Translations under genes and position numbers: made by a program
Part shown: positions 14,882-22,597 of the stretch, in pieces
Numbering within the stretch: position 1 is the stretch's first letter
How the letters are laid out: each line of letters opens with the position of its first letter
Source: Candidatus Pacearchaeota archaeon
Lineage (GTDB): Archaea > Nanobdellota > Nanobdellia > Pacearchaeales > GW2011-AR1
Direction: 5' to 3'
Assembly (NCBI GenBank): GCA_017609795.1
Contig: JAFCDH010000010.1
Location: 1-32,481, forward strand
Length of the DNA stretch: 32,481 bases
Notes under the pieces: generated by a model
What the model saw: only the letters and a program-made list of their open reading frames with translations
Databases searched by the model: none
What the model was told of the DNA's origin: nothing

Positions 14882-16765
14882 ATGAAAAGAGAGATGCTTG
14901 AAGGAGGGTTACGGAAGGGAAACTTGGTTCCCTTGCTATCACTTATATTAGTATTTAGTTTATTAATCATTCCTGTATTTGCACAAGATGGAGAAAATGG
15001 GGATGAAGATATAGGTAAAGGAGTTTCTGAAGATGAAATTGATAAAGCATATTCTTGTTTAAAATCTCAATTAAGTGAAAATTGTGGAGATACAAAATCA
15101 ACAGAACAAACAGCTTTAAGTTTGCTTGCAATAGCTTATGATTCTGGAAAACAATCTGATTGTAAAACTTCTCTTAATAGTAAAAAATCAGGAAGTTGTT
15201 GGGGAACAACTTCTTCAGCAAACTGTGATTTAAAATCAACTTCTTTAGCAGTTCTTGCCCTAGATAATATTAATTCAGCTCCTAATGATGCTATTGAATG
15301 GATATTAAGCAAAGAAAAACTATCTCCAGATTTAGATTGGTTTTTAGAAATTGATGCAGATGAAGCAACTTCTTGTGATATACAAGTTAATGAAGGAAGT
15401 GCAAAAACATTCCAAATGAATGAAGATAAAAAAATGTCTGGAAGCACTACTTGTTTATCTCCTGCAGAATCAAATTATTATTTAAAAATATCTGATTCTT
15501 GTCTTGATGATGAGTTTAAAATAAGCTGTGATAAAGATTTTAAAACAACTTTAATTTATAAAAAATCAGGAAGTAGTGTTTATTATATTTCAAGTCAGAC
15601 TCATTCTTCTTCTTCAGGCGGAACCACTAATGAACAAGTAAATGCATATTGTTTTGCAAAATCAAGTAGTTGTGATTATGAAGGAAGTTTATGGGCTTCT
15701 TTAGCTTTAGCAAGAACAGGAGAAGAAATCTCTCCTTATATTCCATATCTTACTTCAATGTCTGATGAAAACAAAGAATATCTTCCATCAGCTTTCTTAT
15801 ATATGTTAACTAATGAAGATGATTATTATTCTGATTTAACTAATCAGCAAAAACAAGGAAAATATTGGGAAGAAACAGGTAAAAAATTCTATGACACATC
15901 AATAGCACTTTTAGCATTACAAAATGTAAATATTGAAGAAGTAACAAATACTAAAGATTATTTATTAGAAATTCAAGATAATTCTGGATGTTGGAATTCA
16001 AATAATATAAGAGATACAGCATTTGTTTTATATTCTGCATGGCCTAAATCTCCTGTAATATCTGGAGATGGAAGATCAGATTGTGAAAGCTTTAATCATT
16101 ATTGTGTTTCATCAGGAGAATGTTTAACAGAAGACACTTTAGATGATTTTTATTGTTTACATTTAAGCGATGTTTGTTGTAAAACAAGACCTGCAGAACA
16201 AACATGTGCTGAAAAACAAGGAATTATTTGTTCTTCAACTCAAGAGTGTAGTGGAGCAGATTCTATAGCTTCAGATACTAATTATTGTTGTCTTGCTTCT
16301 TGTATTGAAATTAAAAAAAACGAATGTGAAAACCAAGGATATTCTTGTAAAACCTCTTGTTCATCTGATGAAGTAGAAAAAACAGGGTATAACTGTGATT
16401 ATGTTGGAGATGTTTGTTGTGATAAAGAAGAAGGAGGTTGGGGAATAATTATCCTTCTTATAATTTTAATAATTCTTGTAATTTTAGCAATTATATTTAG
16501 AAATCAATTAAAAATCTGGTGGTTTAGAATCAAAAGCAAATTAAGATTTGGAAAAGGGCCTTCAGAATCTTTACAACCACCTATGCCTCCAATGGGAGGA
16601 GTTCCTCAATTACAAAGACCAATGCCAAGACATATTATACCAAGAAGACCTACTCATCGCCCTAGAAGAGCTTTATCAAGAAGACCTCTTAAAACTCCAA
16701 AAACTCCAAAAGCTCCAGATGCTTTTGAAGATACAATGGATAAGTTAAGGAAGATGAGTAAGTGA
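14882..16765 (+). CDS. Membrane-anchored surface protein with prenyltransferase/squalene-cyclase-like repeats and Cys-rich stalk
   Basis: A 627-residue protein. The signal peptide ends near PVFAQDG (residue ~35). Repeated units such as STEQTALSLLAIAYDSG, KSTSLAVLALDNI, GSLWASLALARTG and YDTSIALLALQNV resemble the alpha/alpha-toroid repeats of squalene cyclases and related secreted proteins, with an inserted Cys-containing domain in between. A Cys-rich stalk with DVCCK and YCCLASC segments follows. One transmembrane helix (GIIILLIILIILVILAIIF) leads to a cytoplasmic tail that is Pro-, Arg- and Lys-rich. The external part is probably ligand-binding rather than enzymatic, as no DxDD-like catalytic motif is seen. 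Leaderless start at 14882 is supported by the TATA box. Confidence 0.8.
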   Translation: MKREMLEGGLRKGNLVPLLSLILVFSLLIIPVFAQDGENGDEDIGKGVSEDEIDKAYSCLKSQLSENCGDTKSTEQTALSLLAIAYDSGKQSDCKTSLNSKKSGSCWGTTSSANCDLKSTSLAVLALDNINSAPNDAIEWILSKEKLSPDLDWFLEIDADEATSCDIQVNEGSAKTFQMNEDKKMSGSTTCLSPAESNYYLKISDSCLDDEFKISCDKDFKTTLIYKKSGSSVYYISSQTHSSSSGGTTNEQVNAYCFAKSSSCDYEGSLWASLALARTGEEISPYIPYLTSMSDENKEYLPSAFLYMLTNEDDYYSDLTNQQKQGKYWEETGKKFYDTSIALLALQNVNIEEVTNTKDYLLEIQDNSGCWNSNNIRDTAFVLYSAWPKSPVISGDGRSDCESFNHYCVSSGECLTEDTLDDFYCLHLSDVCCKTRPAEQTCAEKQGIICSSTQECSGADSIASDTNYCCLASCIEIKKNECENQGYSCKTSCSSDEVEKTGYNCDYVGDVCCDKEEGGWGIIILLIILIILVILAIIFRNQLKIWWFRIKSKLRFGKGPSESLQPPMPPMGGVPQLQRPMPRHIIPRRPTHRPRRALSRRPLKTPKTPKAPDAFEDTMDKLRKMSK

Positions 16766-16814
16766 ATTTAGATTTTTTAATTCAAAAAGGCAAGCCTAAC
16801 TTGAATTTATTTAC

Positions 16815-16905
16815 TTTCTAATATCTGATAATTATAAAAAGAAATGAAGATGACGATCTTAATCTATTCATAATAAAGCTTAAAGATTTATAGAGATTCC
16901 AGTTA
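16815..16905 (+). repeat. Intergenic repeat element, plus-strand copy after the toroid gene
   Basis: It runs from TTCTAATATCTGATAATTATA to GCTTAAAGATTTATAGAGATTCC, with GAAGATGACGATCTTAATCTATTCATAATAAAGC inside in pieces shared with other copies. It lies between the two surface protein genes. Confidence 0.6.
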
Positions 16906-16930
16906 ATAACACAAAAACTAAATTTAGTTA

Positions 16931-16940
16931 AATTTAAAAT
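16931..16940 (+). promoter_or_regulatory. TATA box of the 331-residue surface protein gene
   Basis: AAATTTAAAA is centred about 26 bases before ATG 16962, fitting a leaderless transcript. Confidence 0.6.
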
Positions 16941-16961
16941 CTATTTATTCTTATCCTAATC

Positions 16962-17957
16962 ATGAAAAAAGAGATAATAGCATTAGTATTAATCATATTC
17001 TTAATACCAACAATCTTAGCAATAGATGTATCTTTATCAAAAACAAGTTACCAACCACAAGAAACATTACAAGCAGAAATAACAGGAAATTTTATTTCTT
17101 TAACTAATGAAAATATTTTAATCTATAAAGGAGAGGCAGTACATTCAACACCAACAATCTCTGATTTAACTAAACAAGGAAATATTTATTATTTTTATGC
17201 AGTTCTTCCTAATCAAGAAGGGAATTTTAGTTTAAAGATTGAAAATTCCCAATATACACAAGCAGGACAAACTAAAACAGATACAATAACTAAGGATTTT
17301 AAAATTAAAAGAACAAATGAATCTGCTTTATCTATAAACCAAGGATTTGTTATTACTAGTGAAGATTTTTCAATTAAAGTAAAAAGTTTAAATAATAATC
17401 AAGAAATTTCAGCAATATTAGAATCAACAAAAGAAATACACAATACCACCTTAATAGAAGATTCTGAAAAAATTTTTAGTTTTTCAGTTTTAGCAGAAGA
17501 AACAATAAAAACTAATCTTAAAATTAATAATTATAATATTCCTGTTTTTATTATAGAAAAAACACAACCTATTATAAATAAAACAAATAAATCAGAAATA
17601 AATCAATCTGAACCTAAAATTGATATAGAAAATAAAACAAAAGAAGAAATAGCAGCATTAAACTGTGTTGACATTGGTGAAAAATGTGAAGACAATGAAA
17701 AATGTGAAGGAGAGATTGTTTCAAGTTTAGATGGTTCTTGTTGTGTAGGAGATTGTATAGAAAAAAAACAAAAAAGCTATGCATGGATTATAGGAGTTAT
17801 AATTTTGATTATTCTTGCCACAACAATCTGGTTTTTTTATTCAAGAGCAAGAAAAAGACAAGCACCTAAATCTACAGAAGATATTTTAAGAGAAAAATCT
17901 GAAGATTTTGATGAGCGAATGAGTGGAGAAGTTAGTGGGAGTTTAGGAAGGAGTTGA
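16962..17957 (+). CDS. Single-pass surface protein with Ig-like ectodomain
   Basis: A 331-residue protein. The signal peptide (IIALVLIIFLIPTILA) is followed by two beta-rich segments of Ig-like character and a Thr/Asn-rich stretch with many N-glycosylation sequons (NFS, NES, NTT, NKT, NKS, NQS). A small Cys cluster (NCVDIGEKCEDNEKCEG, SCCVGDC) precedes one membrane helix (AWIIGVIILIILATTIWFF). The cytoplasmic tail is short and acidic/basic. The Cys-stalk/helix/tail ending repeats the design of the preceding protein, so the two may form a surface pair. No family is recognised. Confidence 0.75.
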   Translation: MKKEIIALVLIIFLIPTILAIDVSLSKTSYQPQETLQAEITGNFISLTNENILIYKGEAVHSTPTISDLTKQGNIYYFYAVLPNQEGNFSLKIENSQYTQAGQTKTDTITKDFKIKRTNESALSINQGFVITSEDFSIKVKSLNNNQEISAILESTKEIHNTTLIEDSEKIFSFSVLAEETIKTNLKINNYNIPVFIIEKTQPIINKTNKSEINQSEPKIDIENKTKEEIAALNCVDIGEKCEDNEKCEGEIVSSLDGSCCVGDCIEKKQKSYAWIIGVIILIILATTIWFFYSRARKRQAPKSTEDILREKSEDFDERMSGEVSGSLGRS

Positions 17958-17961
17958 GTTT

Positions 17962-18267
17962 TTAAACAACAACTTCTTTTTCTACACCTTTAATTAAATT
18001 CCAATCAAGTTTTATTAATTGTTGTACAGCAGGATTTTCTGTATTTAATTTATATAAATCTGATTTTCCAACTCTTCTAGTTTTGATAACTATTTTATTT
18101 CTTTTTAACTTATCCCAGAAAGTTTGTAATGTAGAATAGCTAACTCCTGAATTTTTAGCTATTTCTGTTAAAGGATAGTCAAATAACTGAAAACTTATAA
18201 GAAAATCTAAAATCCTTATTATTGGATTATTTCCAAAAACCTCTAAAAAAATTGTTTCATTTGGCAT
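17962..18267 (-). CDS. Winged-helix regulator
   Basis: A 101-residue protein beginning MPNETIFLEVFGNNPIIRILDFL. A helix-turn-helix follows (YPLTEIAKNSGVSYSTLQTFWDKL) with a wing (TRRVGKSDLYKLN). This resembles small archaeal ArsR/MarR-like regulators. It diverges from another winged-helix gene, and an inverted repeat covers both promoters, so autoregulation is likely. TTTATAAAG lies about 26 bases upstream of its ATG. The ligand is unknown, and no metal-binding cysteines are present. Confidence 0.8.
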   Translation of the reverse strand: MPNETIFLEVFGNNPIIRILDFLISFQLFDYPLTEIAKNSGVSYSTLQTFWDKLKRNKIVIKTRRVGKSDLYKLNTENPAVQQLIKLDWNLIKGVEKEVVV

Positions 18268-18292
18268 GTTTAATGATAAGAGTTATCCTTTA

Positions 18293-18339
18293 TAAATGTT
18301 TCTATTTATGTTTTTATATTTCAATATTAGAAACATTTA
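18293..18339. promoter_or_regulatory. Divergent promoter with 12-bp inverted repeat
   Basis: TAAATGTTTCTA (18293-18304) and TAGAAACATTTA (18328-18339) are exact reverse complements separated by 23 bases. Each arm overlaps the TATA box of one of the two divergent winged-helix genes: the minus-strand TTTATAAAG around 18288-18296, and plus-strand ATTTAAATA starting at 18335, about 26 bases before ATG 18365. It looks like a shared operator. Confidence 0.7.
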
Positions 18340-18364
18340 AATATTCTCTTTTCTATGTTTTATA

Positions 18365-18637
18365 ATGGAATTTAATGAAGAAAAAATTAAGGCAACTATT
18401 TTATATCATTTAAGAAGAAAAAAAGTTATGGGAGGAGTTCACACTCATTTTGATGCTTTAAGAAGGGGATTTCCATCACATTTAGGAAAAGATATTAAAA
18501 AGATAGCTAAAGATTTAATTAAACAAGGATTAATTTTAACAAAACCAATTACCTATGGATTACAAGTTTATTTAAATAAAGAAAGATTAAATGAAATAGA
18601 AGATTTTATTTTTAAGATTTTAAAATTTAAGTTTTAG
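18365..18637 (+). CDS. Small winged-helix-like conserved archaeal protein
   Basis: A 90-residue protein with segment VHTHFDALRRGFPSHLGKDIKKIAKDLIKQG, then YGLQVYLN. This looks like a small conserved archaeal winged-helix protein, in which the last beta hairpin carries YGLQV. The function is not established. It starts leaderless from the shared divergent promoter, and its last codons overlap the 3' end of the next, convergent gene by 11 bases. It may act together with the divergent regulator. Identification as DNA-binding is inference from the fold pattern only. Confidence 0.65.
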   Translation: MEFNEEKIKATILYHLRRKKVMGGVHTHFDALRRGFPSHLGKDIKKIAKDLIKQGLILTKPITYGLQVYLNKERLNEIEDFIFKILKFKF

Positions 18638-19139
18638 AATTAATCTTTTTTCTTCTTTCCCTTTTTTTTAACTTTCTTTTTTTCTTATCTTCACCCTTTA
18701 TTCCTTTTTCAAAACTTTCAATTTTTTCTTCAGCTTCTTTTAACCTTTGAATAAGAATATTTTTTTCCATAAGAGAGACTTTAGCAAGTTCATCATATTT
18801 ATGTATTTTTACACAAAGATTTGAAACAACAGAACTTAAATCAAAATTTTTAAATTCTAATTCTTTTGGCCCAAGAATTTCTACATGAGAAGGAAGCATG
18901 TTTAAAGCAATATCAAATATAAGACTTAAATTATCTGTAATTAACTCAACTTCTGCAAAAGTTGTAAATAAATTCTGAACATCTTTTTTCTCAACAGGTT
19001 TTGGTTCTCTAATTTCTTTTCTAATAATATCAATGCCTTTTTGCTCTCCAAGTTTATCTATAAGCTCACCCAAAGTATTTTTAATATGTTCAGGGGGTCT
19101 TCCCATTATTTCAAAAATAAATAATGCTTTTATTTTCAT
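18627..19139 (-). CDS. Conserved archaeal protein of unknown function with basic tail
   Basis: A 170-residue protein starting MKIKALFIFEIMGRPPEHIK. An alpha/beta N-terminal part with alternating hydrophobic residues is followed by helices and a heavily basic C-terminus (GEDKKKRKLKKRERRKK), typical of nucleic-acid or ribosome contact. The family is not recognised. The region before the ATG contains CCAAAATTTAAA, which also precedes the RuBisCO and eS19 starts. It follows an intergenic repeat element on its 5' side. No catalytic motif is visible. Confidence 0.65.
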   Translation of the reverse strand: MKIKALFIFEIMGRPPEHIKNTLGELIDKLGEQKGIDIIRKEIREPKPVEKKDVQNLFTTFAEVELITDNLSLIFDIALNMLPSHVEILGPKELEFKNFDLSSVVSNLCVKIHKYDELAKVSLMEKNILIQRLKEAEEKIESFEKGIKGEDKKKRKLKKRERRKKINSKT

Positions 19140-19166
19140 TTTAAATTTTGGTTTTTTATATTATTT

Positions 19167-19256
19167 ATCTATATCTTTATGAACTTTTAAGCTATTATTT
19201 GAACAGCTTAATCTCTGTAGAACATCTCGTCCTACGCTTATAAGATATTGATATTT
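19167..19256 (-). repeat. Intergenic repeat element, copy 6
   Basis: On the minus strand it begins AATATCAATATCTTATAAGC and has GTAGGACGAGATGTTCTAC, nearly identical to copy 5. It continues GAGATTAAGCTGTTC and ends near CTTAAAAGTTC. It lies downstream of the lamin-tail gene's stop and upstream of the unknown gene at 18627. The stem-loop is at 19217-19235. Confidence 0.8.
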
Positions 19257-19263
19257 ATTAGTC

Positions 19264-20400
19264 CTATTTCAACTTCTTAAATATTAACAAAACACAAATA
19301 AATACACATAATACTGAAAATCCATAAACAGCATATTTTCTTATTTGTTCTGTTTTAGATTCATAAATAATATTTTTCTGGGTTTTTATATCTTCTGTTT
19401 GTTCTACAACCTCTGAAACTCCTAATTTAATTACATCTCCAGTAATAGAAGAAGATTGTATTGATTCAGACTTCTTAGACTCAATATTGTTTTTTATATT
19501 TTCTTGTTCTTCCTCTTCCTCTTTTATCTTTAAAATATCAATATTTTCATTATCTTCTTCATAATCTTTTAATTTAAAAAAGATTTTACCTCTTCCAAAA
19601 AAAGTTTCATAATTATCTATAATTCTTAATTTAGCATATTCTGTTTCATTTCCAGGACCTTGAAAAAACTCATAAATATAATATTTTCCAGATTTCCATT
19701 CTTCTTTTTCATCATCATACCTATCAGAAATTATTGTATCATTACCTTTAAATTCAATCCAGATTTTTAAATCATAAGTCTCATCTTTTAGATTAAAAGC
19801 TCTAACTTTAATTTTAAATTCATCTCCATTTACAATCTCTTCATCATCCCAATCAACTTCTAAATAAATAGGAGGGTCTCCTTCATTTTGATTATTATTA
19901 CCATTTTCATTATTTATTGAACAATTATTTGATGAACTAGGGGTTGGATTTCTCTCAATCCATTCTCCAGAACAATATTGCCAGCTTATTCCAGGGGTTG
20001 TATCTTCATAAGTAAAATCATCAATTAACTCTGAATTATTATCAAAAAGGAAAACAGATTCTTTATCATTTACTAAACTAATTCCAGACAATTCCATAAC
20101 CTTTTCCTCATCAACAGAAAAATTACTCAAAAACACTTCTTTATCTCTTGTTATTATTAAATAATCTTCTAAATAAAAATCAAAATCATAATCTTGATTA
20201 GTAGTATTAATATTCCAGTTAGTTAAATTAATTGGATTTTCAGTATAAATCTCAATATATTCACAATCAACATCTGGACATTGATTAGGATCTGCCATAA
20301 CTTCATTAATTCTAACTCCTAGAACACTTCCAAACATAAGTATAAATTCAATAATCAAGACTAGTAAGACTATCCAACTCTTTTTCATCTTTAAATACAT
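19264..20400 (-). CDS. Lamin-tail-domain surface protein with C-terminal membrane anchor
   Basis: A 378-residue protein. Residues about 5-28 form a signal peptide. RINEVMADPNQC followed by CEYIEIYTENPINLTNWNI and the sequence to about residue 150 is a lamin-tail domain, a beta-sandwich often found in secreted bacterial and archaeal proteins. A second beta domain (residues about 175-290), a Glu-rich region, SITGDVIKLG and a C-terminal helix (YAVYGFSVLCVFICVLLIF) with basic tail KKLK follow. The ITG motif also occurs in the Cys-rich protein at 386. It overlaps the Hjc gene by 53 bases (41 if translation begins at Met5), so the two are co-transcribed. Confidence 0.75.
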   Translation of the reverse strand: MYLKMKKSWIVLLVLIIEFILMFGSVLGVRINEVMADPNQCPDVDCEYIEIYTENPINLTNWNINTTNQDYDFDFYLEDYLIITRDKEVFLSNFSVDEEKVMELSGISLVNDKESVFLFDNNSELIDDFTYEDTTPGISWQYCSGEWIERNPTPSSSNNCSINNENGNNNQNEGDPPIYLEVDWDDEEIVNGDEFKIKVRAFNLKDETYDLKIWIEFKGNDTIISDRYDDEKEEWKSGKYYIYEFFQGPGNETEYAKLRIIDNYETFFGRGKIFFKLKDYEEDNENIDILKIKEEEEEQENIKNNIESKKSESIQSSSITGDVIKLGVSEVVEQTEDIKTQKNIIYESKTEQIRKYAVYGFSVLCVFICVLLIFKKLK

Positions 20401-20833
20401 TATCTCCTATTTTTAAAGATTTATCTTTTTTAACCTCTCTTTCACTAAAAAATTGAGCAAATCTTTTGCCTTTTTTTCTTACACCTTCAAGAGTAATAAC
20501 CCAGTTTTTTCCAGAATCTTTTAGTTTTTTTGGATTAATAAAAAACCAACCAAATTTATTAAATCTTATAGCAAGAACTGGTTTTAATCCAAAAATATCT
20601 GCAAAAATCATGAAGTTTTCTATTTGCTCTTTTGAAATATATTTAGAAGGTTTTTTACTTGATTTAACTTCAATACAATATTTTTTTCCACTACCTTTTT
20701 TTCCAGCAATTATATCACAATCAGCATTTTCCATAGTCCCACTTCCAGCAACACGAACAGCTCTATAATTATGTTCAACAAACATTTGATATAATTCTCT
20801 TTCTGCTTTAGAACCTTTTGCTTTGTTTTTCAT
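20348..20833 (-). CDS. hjc: Holliday junction resolvase, Hjc type
   Basis: A 161-residue endonuclease-fold protein. The archaeal Hjc hallmarks are present: KGSKAERELYQMF (catalytic Glu), AVRVAGSGTMENADCDIIAG (catalytic Asp in DCDI) and YCIEVKSSKK (E-x-K). Hjc cuts four-way DNA junctions during recombination. The C-terminus is longer than the usual 120-140 residues, ending in a charged tail that overlaps the downstream surface gene. A partly degraded toxin-antitoxin locus lies directly upstream. Its own promoter is not distinct from that region. Confidence 0.9.
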   Translation of the reverse strand: MKNKAKGSKAERELYQMFVEHNYRAVRVAGSGTMENADCDIIAGKKGSGKKYCIEVKSSKKPSKYISKEQIENFMIFADIFGLKPVLAIRFNKFGWFFINPKKLKDSGKNWVITLEGVRKKGKRFAQFFSEREVKKDKSLKIGDNVFKDEKELDSLTSLDY

Positions 20834-20863
20834 GTGTTTCTAGGTCTCAATTTATATGCTTTA

Positions 20864-21022
20864 TCATTTTTGAAGCGGGACTCTCAAAAATTTATAAATG
20901 TGATGGGGATTTTTCCTTATTTTTCTAATCTTTTTAACTATAATGTCTAATTGTTTTGGATTTTTCTTAGATAATTTACTAAATATTTTATCAGCTTCTT
21001 CTTTTATTTCTAAGGAATACAT
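20864..21022 (-). pseudogene. Truncated RelE/ParE-like toxin remnant
   Basis: An open frame of 52 residues starts MYSLEIKEEADKIFSKLSKKN and continues QLDIIVKKIRKI. It matches the N-terminal half of archaeal RelE-superfamily toxins (usually about 85-90 residues). It stops after YKFLRVPLQK, so the half with the catalytic and RNA-contacting residues is missing. The ATG follows the antitoxin frame's stop by one base, as expected for such operons. The 30 bases to the Hjc start hold no further coding. A defunct toxin is likely. Confidence 0.7.
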
Positions 21023-21023
21023 T

Positions 21024-21257
21024 TTAGTTTAATCCATATCTTTTAGAGAAATCTTTTACTTTAATACTCTTTTGTTTTTCAATAACCCTAATTTTTTCAA
21101 TAAATTCAGGTTTTAATTCAGGCTCTTCTTCTGTTTCAATATATCTTTCAACAACAAATTCAATAGCTTCACCTTTATCATTAAACCCATATTTAGCTTT
21201 TACAATATTTAATACCCTATTAGTATTTTCATCTAGTTTTATTAATGCATTTACCCT
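21024..21257 (-). pseudogene. DUF2683-like antitoxin remnant lacking a start codon
   Basis: A 76-residue reading frame follows a first codon AGG where ATG is expected. It reads VNALIKLDENTNRVLNIVKAK, then FNDKGEAIEFVVERYI, and ends VKDFSKRYGLN. This is the usual layout of the small archaeal antitoxin family DUF2683, placed just before a RelE-like gene. No in-frame ATG, GTG or TTG exists; AAAAGGGTAAAT looks like AAAATGGTAAAT with one T-to-G change. A TATA-like TTTATAAAT remains around 21291-21300. It may be silenced or use a non-standard start. Confidence 0.7.
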
Positions 21258-21402
21258 TTTATCTAAACTTAGTTTAAATAAGCTTAACTTATTTATAAAC
21301 TTTTCTATGATAAATAATTTAAATAATATAAAAAAGAAATAAAAAATTTACTTTTTACTATAGCTTTAGATCTATTAATTAATTTTTTCAGAACAAAACA
21401 AA

Positions 21403-21436
21403 ACATTTATAAATGTTATTACATATGTAATAACAT
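21403..21436. promoter_or_regulatory. Nested palindromes covering promoter of the AbrB-nucleotidyltransferase gene
   Basis: ACATTTATAAATGT (21403-21416) is a 14-base perfect palindrome containing the TATA box. Overlapping it, 21413-21436 is a 24-base perfect palindrome with half-site ATGTTATTACAT, ending two bases before ATG 21438. TATA-to-start spacing of about 28 bases suggests a leaderless mRNA, so the palindrome spans the transcription start. It looks like an operator, probably for the encoded AbrB domain. Confidence 0.75.
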
Positions 21437-21437
21437 A

Positions 21438-22232
21438 ATGAAACAACTACTTAAAAAAGCATATAAAGTAGGAAATTCTGCAGGAGTAGTAGTCCCAAAA
21501 GAATGGATGAATGGGTTTGTAGAAGTAAAATTAGTTGAACCTCCAATTAGATTAGATGCTTCAAGCATCTTGAAAATATTACAACAAGAAAATATAGATA
21601 CTTCTAGAATTTTAGGGATTGCTATTACAGGAAGTTATGCTAAGGAAGAACACACTTTAGATAGCGATGTTGATATATTGGTTATAACAGATAATCTAAA
21701 TAAAAAAATAAATGTTGGGAGATATGAAATAATTATTCTTTCTGAAGAAATTTTAAAATCTCAATTAGAGAATATGGGATTTCCAATACTTCCAATGATT
21801 TTAGAATCTAAGACAATAATTAATAAAAAATTATTCGAAAAATATAAAAAGAATAAGTTAAATAAAAAAGCTTTGAAATGGCTTATTGATACAACAAGAT
21901 CAAGTATTAAAATATCTAAAGAACAAACATCCATTCTAAAAGAACTAGGTGAAAAAAAAGTAAGTGATAATATTTCTTATTCTTTGATTCTTAGATTAAG
22001 AACAATTTTCATAATAGAAAAACTAATAAAAAATAAATCTTGGAATAAAAAAGATTTTTTAAATTTAATAAAAAAAGTTTCAGGATCTTTAATTGCTTAT
22101 GAGGGATATATAAGAGTTAAAAATAATAAAAAGATAAGAAAAGAATTATTAATAGAAGATGTAGAAAGATTAGTAGAATATATAACTAAAAAAACAGAAA
22201 AATGGATAAAAAACAAAGAAAACAGCTTTTAA
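21438..22232 (+). CDS. AbrB-domain / nucleotidyltransferase fusion protein
   Basis: A 264-residue protein. Residues 1-36 are an AbrB/SpoVT-type DNA-binding hairpin domain (YKVGNSAGVVVPKEWMNG, then VEVKLVEPP). Residues about 40-110 form a minimal nucleotidyltransferase with GS-x10-D-x-D (G65-S66 ... D77-D79 in LDSDVDILVI). Residues about 135-260 are helical, of unknown type, with no HEPN R-x4-H motif seen. Known MNT domains neutralise HEPN toxins by AMPylation. Here an N-terminal operator-binding domain is added. The 24-base palindrome before the start suggests self-regulation. The following gene overlaps it by 31 bases and may be its partner. Confidence 0.8.
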   Translation: MKQLLKKAYKVGNSAGVVVPKEWMNGFVEVKLVEPPIRLDASSILKILQQENIDTSRILGIAITGSYAKEEHTLDSDVDILVITDNLNKKINVGRYEIIILSEEILKSQLENMGFPILPMILESKTIINKKLFEKYKKNKLNKKALKWLIDTTRSSIKISKEQTSILKELGEKKVSDNISYSLILRLRTIFIIEKLIKNKSWNKKDFLNLIKKVSGSLIAYEGYIRVKNNKKIRKELLIEDVERLVEYITKKTEKWIKNKENSF

Positions 22233-22390
22233 AAAGAAAAGATGGTTTGTTAAAAGATATAGAAAAACATAAATTAAAAAAACAAACAGAAAAGGGGAGA
22301 TTAGATACAACCCCTAGATATTGGGATATAGAAATTGAGACTAAAGAAAGAGTTTTAGATGAAATAGAAAAAAGACTTAAAAAGAAATAA
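22202..22390 (+). CDS. Small coiled-coil protein (62 residues)
   Basis: MDKKQRKQLLKRKDGLLKD begins a highly charged helix. DTTPRYWDIEIE in the middle looks like the loop of a helical hairpin, followed by a second helix rich in Glu, Lys and Leu. Similar short proteins with a DTTPxYW motif are, from memory, common in DPANN genomes. It overlaps the AbrB-nucleotidyltransferase gene by 31 bases and ends exactly where the histone-fold gene ends (no base between stops). Its role is unknown; partner of the nucleotidyltransferase is possible. Confidence 0.65.
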   Translation: MDKKQRKQLLKRKDGLLKDIEKHKLKKQTEKGRLDTTPRYWDIEIETKERVLDEIEKRLKKK

Positions 22391-22579
22391 TCATAAATCC
22401 CTAGCTAATAAAGTCTTTCTCTGATTTGCTTTAGATCTATCAATAGCATTTTTTAGAATTTCTTCAACTTTTTGTTCTAAAGCAGGTTCAACTTCTTCAG
22501 CAACATTATTCACTGTGTTTTCTTCATCTAATTTTTTCACAATTTCTCTTATCTTACTTTTAACAATTATTCCTGTCAT
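22391..22579 (-). CDS. Histone-fold protein (short, DUF1931-like)
   Basis: A 62-residue protein. VKSKIREIVKKLDEE is helix 1. VAEEVEPALEQKVEEILKN continuing to AIDRSKANQRKT is the long helix 2. LLARDL is the start of helix 3. The NQRKTLLARDL end matches the R-K-T-x-x-x-x-D-L/I of archaeal histones, and the overall form resembles DUF1931-type histone-fold proteins. DNA binding is probable but the basic surface is modest. It ends at helix 3, just short of typical length. Its TATA box is shared with the divergent lipoprotein gene. Confidence 0.75.
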   Translation of the reverse strand: MTGIIVKSKIREIVKKLDEENTVNNVAEEVEPALEQKVEEILKNAIDRSKANQRKTLLARDL

Positions 22580-22597
22580 AATTATCTTAAAAACATC

